From Burkholderia sp. 4M9327F10 (GTDB lineage Bacteria; Pseudomonadota; Gammaproteobacteria; Burkholderiales; Burkholderiaceae), in NCBI RefSeq assembly GCF_005503145.1, contig NZ_SCNV01000017.1, forward strand, positions 1 to 64,000: a stretch of 64,000 nt of DNA, in the 5' to 3' direction. Shown here piece after piece: positions 59,419 to 64,000 of the stretch; position 1 is the stretch's first letter; each line of letters begins with the position of its first letter. Below the pieces are notes generated by a model. That model was not told the DNA's origin. It was given only the letters and a program-made list of their open reading frames with translations, and ran no database searches. The position numbers and the translations under genes are program-made.

Positions 59419-60321
59419 GTGAGGAAATCCGCAATTGTAGTGAGCAGTATCGTGTTGGGCCTGCCGCTGGCAGGCCATGCGCAGACGGAGCCGGTGGCGC
59501 ATGTGGCGGTCGGTGCGAGCCAGGTGTCGGTCACCCAGGCGGAGGTGACTGCGCTGCTCAAACCACTGGATTCAAGAGTCCGAAAGACACTGGTTGCGGA
59601 CCCGGCAAAGCTGGACCAGGTGGTGCGCTCGCGTCTGGCGGCCCAGGCGGTGCTGGCCGAGGCCGGCGCTAAAGGCTGGGACAAGCAGCCGCAGGTGCAG
59701 GCCATGATCGACGAGGCGAAGCGCGAGGTGATCCTGCGCAGCTATCTGGCTTCGGTGTCGGCGCCGCCGGCGGACTATCCGTCGGACGCCGAAATCCAGG
59801 CCGCGTATGACCACAACCAGGCTGCGTTTGCCGTGCCGCGTGCATGGCGGATTTCCCAGATCTATGTCGCGGTGGCGCCCGGCGCCGATGTTGCGACGCT
59901 AGACAAGGCCCGCCAGCGGGCCACGGACCTGTCGCGCCAGGTGCATGCCAAGGGCGTCGATTTCGCGGCGCTCGCGCAGGCGAACTCCGACGACAAGGCG
60001 AGTGCGGCGCGCGGCGGAGACATGGGTCTCTTGCCGGATGCCGTGCTGATGCCGGAGATTCGCAAGATCGTCGATACGATGAAGACGGGCGATGTCGCAG
60101 GACCGATCCAGACGGCTGCGGGGTTCCATGTCATCAGGCTGACCGACACGCGCGCTGCGGGCGTGGCGCCGCTCGCCGCGGTCAAGGAGCGCATCCGTGC
60201 GGAACTGCGGCAGCAGCGCGAGCAGCAGAACGAACAGGCGTATATGGCCAGGCTCGTTGGTCCGGGCGCGGTCAGCATCGACGAAGCCGCGCTGCAGAAA
60301 GCGGTGACGGCGGCACAGTAG
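59419..60321 (+). CDS. Periplasmic parvulin-type peptidylprolyl isomerase
   Basis: This encodes about 300 residues of a PpiC/SurA-like foldase. A signal peptide (VVSSIVLGLPLAGHA) is followed by a helical SurA_N-like part (VSVTQAEVTALLKPLDSRVR, VVRSRLAAQAVLAEAG). The parvulin domain lies at about residues 140-245: WRISQIYVAVAPGADVATLD, FAALAQANSDDKASAARGGD, and GPIQTAAGFHVIRLTDTRAA. The C-terminal helix is Gln/Glu-rich. GGGAG at 59409-59413 favours the GTG at 59419; GTG 59413 and GTG 59392 are in frame. Such proteins help outer-membrane and secreted proteins fold, so TpsB, the porin or the exoprotein are likely clients. Confidence 0.88.
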   Translation: MRKSAIVVSSIVLGLPLAGHAQTEPVAHVAVGASQVSVTQAEVTALLKPLDSRVRKTLVADPAKLDQVVRSRLAAQAVLAEAGAKGWDKQPQVQAMIDEAKREVILRSYLASVSAPPADYPSDAEIQAAYDHNQAAFAVPRAWRISQIYVAVAPGADVATLDKARQRATDLSRQVHAKGVDFAALAQANSDDKASAARGGDMGLLPDAVLMPEIRKIVDTMKTGDVAGPIQTAAGFHVIRLTDTRAAGVAPLAAVKERIRAELRQQREQQNEQAYMARLVGPGAVSIDEAALQKAVTAAQ

Positions 60322-60332
60322 GATCCGGCGCC

Positions 60333-61151
60333 ATGGCTTACCCATCTACGCATCCGGAGCCGCGTGCGCTGCGCAGCGAGACCGGGAATCGCGACGGGCT
60401 CGGCACGGGGCCGGCCGGATGGCCCGAGGCGCTGCCCGCCCAGTACGAAGGCGTGGGGGGATGGGCAAGCTACCGCACGCACTGTCCGGTGTGTCTGGGC
60501 AGGCTCGCGCCGGTACCGGACAACGAAACCGTGGCACACCGCTTTCGCCACGCGCTATGGGATGACGAGGCGCGCTGCCCGCTCACGACGCAGTCGTACC
60601 AGCCAGACGGGATGACCGTACGCCACATGCGCGACGTTGCGCTCGAGGGGCCGCAGCGCGGTACGTTCATCGGAAACTGGCTGCGTCATTACCGCGTGAT
60701 GAGACAGCTTGCACCGTCGTTGACGGTGCGGCGCCTGACACTGCTGGTCGACTGCGCGGATGCGGCGAACCTGTGGTCGTATCCGTCGATCGTGCAGCAC
60801 GACCTGCCGTATGTGCTGCTGGTACTGGCCGGTTTCATCCGTCATCAGGGGCCGGAGGGCGAGACGTTGTGGATGCGCTTCTGCTTCGACGGCAGCGTGT
60901 ACGATGTTGGGGACATGTGGCGCGATGCCGGCCTCGCGCCGCACCTGTTCCGGATGGTGTACCGCCAACCGGTGGACACGCCGTTTCCGACCTCGCGCGA
61001 GCTGATGCACTTCAGGACGGTAGAGCGGGACCGGGGTTTTCTGGATGGGCCGGCCCCGCGGCCATCGTATTCGGATGCCAAGGTGTTCGAGCGCTTGCTG
61101 GGCGGGGATGATGCGCCTGAGGCCGCGCAGTCCAATGCGGGAGCGCCATGA
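60333..61151 (+). CDS. Hypothetical protein with Cys motifs
   Basis: This encodes about 272 residues of an unrecognised protein without a signal peptide. The N-terminal 30 residues are low-complexity. A CPVCLGRL pair near residue 50 and CPLTTQSYQPDGMTVRHMRD near residue 83 might form a zinc site. The central part (RRLTLLVDCADAANLWSYPS, YVLLVLAGFIRHQGPEG) looks like an alpha/beta domain, followed by FCFDGSVYDVGDMWRDAGLA. It starts 11 bp after the foldase gene and ends next to another small gene, so it belongs to the same array. No role is proposed. Confidence 0.7.
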   Translation: MAYPSTHPEPRALRSETGNRDGLGTGPAGWPEALPAQYEGVGGWASYRTHCPVCLGRLAPVPDNETVAHRFRHALWDDEARCPLTTQSYQPDGMTVRHMRDVALEGPQRGTFIGNWLRHYRVMRQLAPSLTVRRLTLLVDCADAANLWSYPSIVQHDLPYVLLVLAGFIRHQGPEGETLWMRFCFDGSVYDVGDMWRDAGLAPHLFRMVYRQPVDTPFPTSRELMHFRTVERDRGFLDGPAPRPSYSDAKVFERLLGGDDAPEAAQSNAGAP

Positions 61152-61152
61152 G

Positions 61153-61545
61153 ATGAACGGGATATGCAGGGGCCACCGGGTGATGCGTGCAGCAGTACTG
61201 ATCGCAGCGGCGGTATTTGCCTTCGTACCGGCAGGCCAAGTGCGGGCACAGCCGGTGTCCATCCCTGCTCCTGCGGCCAAGCCATCGAAGCAGGTCTGCG
61301 TGAACGCCGAGCTAAATGGCGAAGTGGCGTTGTCGTACGATTGCCTGAGCCAGCAACTGGCCCCCACGCGCACTGCGTCAGCGGCGGGCGGCGCGAGCAA
61401 TGCGGCCGAAGGACTCGCGACGGCACCGTCAAACCAGGTGGGGACGTTCAATTATTCGGCCGAGAGCATCCGCTTCGGCTCGAACTGGGGCAAGTCGGTC
61501 GAGCCGCAGCGGCCGCCTCCGGTGCCGGTGGTGCCGCTGCGGTGA
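61153..61545 (+). CDS. Small secreted hypothetical protein
   Basis: This encodes about 130 residues. A signal peptide (MRAAVLIAAAVFAFVPAGQV, then RA) is cleaved before QPVSIPAPA. The mature protein has a Cys pair (KQVCVNAELNGEVALSYDCL), likely a disulfide, and a Pro-rich C-terminus (EPQRPPPVPVVPLR). ATG 61153 and ATG 61183 are both possible starts; the second gives a more compact signal peptide. It lies one base after the previous stop. I recognise no family. It probably works in the periplasm with the rest of the array. Confidence 0.6.
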   Translation: MNGICRGHRVMRAAVLIAAAVFAFVPAGQVRAQPVSIPAPAAKPSKQVCVNAELNGEVALSYDCLSQQLAPTRTASAAGGASNAAEGLATAPSNQVGTFNYSAESIRFGSNWGKSVEPQRPPPVPVVPLR

Positions 61546-61683
61546 GGGCAAAGCGCGCGATGATTCGCGCTGGATAGCGCTGGTCGTGGCATGGCATGAC
61601 GTGGCAGAGCGTGCCGGCCTCGCGCGCAGGACCCGCCACGAACAGACAGGATTGCAGGAGAACGGAACCGGTGAAGCGTCGAT

Positions 61684-63099
61684 ATGAAGCAGCGTAGCGA
61701 AGTGAAGGGAAGGGCGCGCGCGCTCGCGCTGTGCCTCGCGGTATGCGCCGGCATAGGCACACCGGTGTCCGTGGTCATGGCGCAGGAGAGCGCGGCGCCG
61801 CAGATGGTGGTGCCGAACTTTGCCGCGCTGGTGAAGCGCTACGGTCCGGCGGTGGTGAACATCAGCGTGACGCACGAGGTCGCCCAGATGGGTATCCAGC
61901 TGCCACCGGGCGTGGAGCCGGGCAACCCGCTCGCGCCGTTTCTCGCGCGGCGCGTGATCGGCAACCGCGAGGAGGTGAGCCTCGGCTCCGGCTTCATCGT
62001 AAGCGCCGACGGCTACATCCTGACGAACCGGCATGTCGTGGGCGACGCCGCCACGGTCGTCGTGAAGCTCACCGACAAACGCGAATTCACGGGTAAGGTC
62101 GTCGGCGCCGATGCGCTCTCCGATGTCGCGCTGGTCAAGATCGACGCGAGCGACCTGCCGGTGGTCGTGACGGGTAATCCGGAGCGCACCGACGTGGGCG
62201 ACTGGGTGATGGCAATCGGTTCGCCTTACGGGTTTGCCAATACTGTGACCTCGGGCATCGTAAGCGCCAAATCGCGCTCGTTGCCGGGGGAGGCGTACAT
62301 CCCGTTTATCCAGACCGACGTGCCGATCAATCCGGGTAATTCGGGGGGACCGCTCTTTGACCTGAGCGGCCACGTGATTGCGATCAACTCGATGATCTAC
62401 TCGAAGACGGGCGGTTATCAGGGGCTCTCGTTTGCGATTCCGATTGACGTGGCGCTGGACGTGAAGGATCAGTTGCTCAGGACCGGCCATGTGAGCCGGG
62501 GACGGCTCGGTGTCGCGCTGCAGGAGGTGAGCCAGGCGCTTGCGCGCTCGTTCGGCTTGCCGAAGCCGGACGGGGCGCTCATCAGTGTGGTCGAGCCCGA
62601 TGGCCCCGGCGCGCAGGCGGGATTACAGCCCGGCGACGTGGTGCTGGCGGTGAATGGCCGCGAGGTGGGGGACACCGCCGATCTGCTGACGACGGTGGCG
62701 AAGATCAAGCCGGGTCAGACGGCGGACCTGCTGGTGTGGCGCTCGGGCACGGCTACCCACGTGAGTGTGACGGTCGGCGAACTGGAGAGTAACAGCGGCT
62801 CGGCCACCGCAACGCAGACGCCGCCGCGGCTGGGCGTGACGGTGCGCCCGCTCACGCCGCTGGAGCAGCAGAAGGTGGGTGTTGATCACGGCCTGTTGAT
62901 CCAGCAGGTGACGGGGCGCGCGGCCAGCGTTGGTCTGAAGGCGGGCGATATCGTGCTGTCGGTCAACGGCACGCCTGTTACTACGATCACGCAACTGGCG
63001 GACCAGTTGCGGCAGGCACGCGGCAATGCGGCCCTGCTGATCCAGCGCGGCACGACGCGGCAGTACCTGCCGATCGACCTGGGTCCCTCACAGGGGTAA
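61684..63099 (+). CDS. Periplasmic HtrA/DegP-type serine protease
   Basis: This encodes 471 residues of a trypsin-like envelope protease and chaperone. A signal peptide ends SVVMAQ. The catalytic triad is intact: His117 in TNRHVVGD, Asp147 in LSDVALVKID, Ser220 in INPGNSGGPLF. Two PDZ domains follow, at about residues 270-360 (DGPGAQAGLQPGDVVLAVNG) and 375-465 (RAASVGLKAGDIVLSVNGTP). The layout and length match DegP/DegQ. It is placed 138 bp after the small secreted protein, inside the TonB/TpsB array, and so is probably a quality-control protease for this secretion system rather than the housekeeping copy. Confidence 0.94.
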   Translation: MKQRSEVKGRARALALCLAVCAGIGTPVSVVMAQESAAPQMVVPNFAALVKRYGPAVVNISVTHEVAQMGIQLPPGVEPGNPLAPFLARRVIGNREEVSLGSGFIVSADGYILTNRHVVGDAATVVVKLTDKREFTGKVVGADALSDVALVKIDASDLPVVVTGNPERTDVGDWVMAIGSPYGFANTVTSGIVSAKSRSLPGEAYIPFIQTDVPINPGNSGGPLFDLSGHVIAINSMIYSKTGGYQGLSFAIPIDVALDVKDQLLRTGHVSRGRLGVALQEVSQALARSFGLPKPDGALISVVEPDGPGAQAGLQPGDVVLAVNGREVGDTADLLTTVAKIKPGQTADLLVWRSGTATHVSVTVGELESNSGSATATQTPPRLGVTVRPLTPLEQQKVGVDHGLLIQQVTGRAASVGLKAGDIVLSVNGTPVTTITQLADQLRQARGNAALLIQRGTTRQYLPIDLGPSQG

Positions 63100-63152
63100 G
63101 GGCAGCGGCGCGATCGTCAATGAAAAGCATCGTATAACGTGAGGGTGAGTTC

Positions 63153-63629
63153 GTGACGAACAACGGGAAGTGGACCGGTCTGCTGGCAGTCCTGATCGGA
63201 CTGGTGTTGTCTTGCACCACCCTCGCGTGGGGACAGGCGCCCGCCGTACCGCAGCCGTGGATTGCCTATGCGCAACTCACCGGTCGCCAGTTCCAGGCAT
63301 GGCTGGAAGCCGATGATGATGCTGCGAACCAGCTGCATCAATATCTGGAGGACCGGATTCTGAATGCAAAAGGGGATGCGCCTCCCGCTGCTATCGTGAT
63401 ACGCGCATGGATCGGCGCGGACGGCACGGTCACCAAGGTTGCCTTCGATTCGCTCGGTGATCTGAAGGCCGATGCGATCCTGCGCGGGTTGCTAACCCGG
63501 CGCGCGATGAGCGAACCGCCACCCCCCGATATGTTGCAACCGTTGCGCGTGCGGCTGCACCTTGAAGCCAATCCGCAGGCGGATTCTGCATCCGGCACAC
63601 CGCCGGCTAGTCCGGCAAGTGCGCCATGA
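63153..63629 (+). CDS. Secreted TonB_C-like domain protein, copy 2
   Basis: This encodes 158 residues with a signal peptide (LLAVLIGLVLSCTTLAWG). It is a paralogue of the protein at 58839-59360: PQPWIAYAQLTGRQFQAWLE, then IVIRAWIGADGTVTKVAFDS, AILRGLLTRRAMSEPPPP and LRVRLHLE. The fold pattern is that of a TonB C-terminal domain without membrane anchor. The GTG start is preceded by GAGGGTGAG (63141-63149). The stop overlaps the next short frame as ATGA. Like its paralogue it may bind or regulate the TonB machinery; this is inferred from similarity only. Confidence 0.7.
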   Translation: MTNNGKWTGLLAVLIGLVLSCTTLAWGQAPAVPQPWIAYAQLTGRQFQAWLEADDDAANQLHQYLEDRILNAKGDAPPAAIVIRAWIGADGTVTKVAFDSLGDLKADAILRGLLTRRAMSEPPPPDMLQPLRVRLHLEANPQADSASGTPPASPASAP

Positions 63630-63801
63630 ACGTGGCGTCCGTGAAAGCCGCTCAACGGTGGGCGATGGCGATGCTGGTGGCGGCCGGGTGTGCGGGTAAC
63701 GTTGCTGCCGCTCGGGACTTTTGAACTGGATGCCACTAACGCGGTTCGCCGCCGGTGACGTGCATACCGACGGGCCGGTACTGGAGAGTGTCACACCGTG
63801 A
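63626..63801 (+). pseudogene. Probable small secreted-protein gene with a one-base frameshift
   Basis: An ATG at 63626 overlaps the previous stop (ATGA) and reads 32 residues with a signal-peptide-like core (AMAMLVAAGCAGNVAAA), then meets TGA at 63722-63724 just after a run of four T (63719-63722). If one base is added in that run, the frame continues as RDFLNWMPLTRFAAGDVHTD and ends at TGA 63799-63801, which overlaps the next start as GTGA. Overlaps at both ends suggest one ancestral gene of about 57 codons. A sequencing error is also possible. Confidence 0.45.
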
Positions 63802-64000
63802 TTCGGGAGAACAGCGCGCTTTTGCTTGTACGTGCCCTCGCGTGCCGGCTGGGCGTCATGACCCTGGCAGCAATACTGGCGCTGAGCAGTGCAGGTGCGC
63901 AGACGACTCGCGACCCGGTGATGATCCCACCGTCGAAAGCGCTTGATGCGTTTGCGCTTGAGCCGAACGCGACGGGCTTTTTTGTGAATTACAATGGTGA
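63798..64000 (+). CDS. Secreted protein, N-terminal fragment cut by the window end
   Basis: A GTG at 63798 opens a frame that runs off the window after 67 codons. It begins with a signal peptide (LGVMTLAAILALSSAGAQ) and continues TTRDPVMIPPSKALDAFALE, PNATGFFVNYNG. ATG 63858 is an alternative start within the signal sequence. The GTGA overlap with the preceding frame and the same direction place it in the TpsB/TonB array. Too little is visible to name the family. Confidence 0.6.
   Translation, partial: MIRENSALLLVRALACRLGVMTLAAILALSSAGAQTTRDPVMIPPSKALDAFALEPNATGFFVNYNG

Overview
The window looks like a chromosomal segment of a high-GC betaproteobacterium of the order Burkholderiales, most likely Burkholderia sensu lato or Paraburkholderia. 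This rests on base composition, codon use, the gspDEF/divergent gspC/gspGH arrangement and the protein families seen. No rRNA, tRNA or CRISPR array was found. All assignments come from reading translations and motifs by eye; no database search was possible.

Layout. 0.3-5.1 kb holds unconnected genes: a DedA membrane protein, an MscS channel, a ParB-like protein, a small membrane protein, and a flavin monooxygenase whose promoter lies inside a long inverted repeat. From 5.4 kb onward nearly everything concerns protein export or the cell surface. 5.4-6.7 kb: an orphan Phd/YefM antitoxin followed by gspI and gspJ. 7.0-13.9 kb: three tandem genes for TPR proteins with a heptosyltransferase-like domain. 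14.1-26.7 kb: one 12.6 kb gene for a filamentous-haemagglutinin-type exoprotein of about 4,200 residues. 26.8-29.6 kb (minus strand): two tandem, nearly identical PstS-like secreted binding proteins. 30.3-39.2 kb: gspD, gspE, gspF, a divergent short gspC, gspG, gspH, gspL, gspM. 39.9-43.1 kb: a second orphan antitoxin, then an STN/TonB_C protein, an ECF sigma factor, a FecR-type regulator and a free-standing FecR-N domain protein. 43.3-48.0 kb: an unknown protein, a transposase fused to a third Phd domain, gspK (minus strand) and a membrane protein. 48.9-50.7 kb: a DUF4915-type protein and adenylylsulfate kinase. 50.8-64 kb: the TpsB transporter, a DUF2341-LamG-ExbB fusion, ExbD, TonB, a porin, a coiled-coil protein, a YbjN-like protein, two TonB_C-like secreted proteins, a parvulin, unknown proteins and an HtrA protease, in one tight plus-strand array that runs off the window end.

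How it may work together. The giant exoprotein and TpsB form a two-partner secretion pair. Unusually, the TpsB operon also carries a complete ExbB/ExbD/TonB energy module, with ExbB fused to a large periplasmic domain, and its own envelope chaperone and protease. Three glycosyltransferase-like proteins directly upstream of the exoprotein suggest glycosylation, as in HMW and autotransporter adhesin systems. A type II secretion system (C to M, no N or O seen) is interleaved with these genes, with the PstS-like pair as plausible cargo. A 13-bp motif (consensus DKGTNCSYAACAT) recurs upstream of the TPR-glycosyltransferase operon, the exoprotein gene (weaker matches), the PstS-like/gspD intergenic region (three copies) and gspK, hinting at one regulon. 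The T2SS gene order is broken at three places, and each break lies beside a Phd/YefM antitoxin domain.
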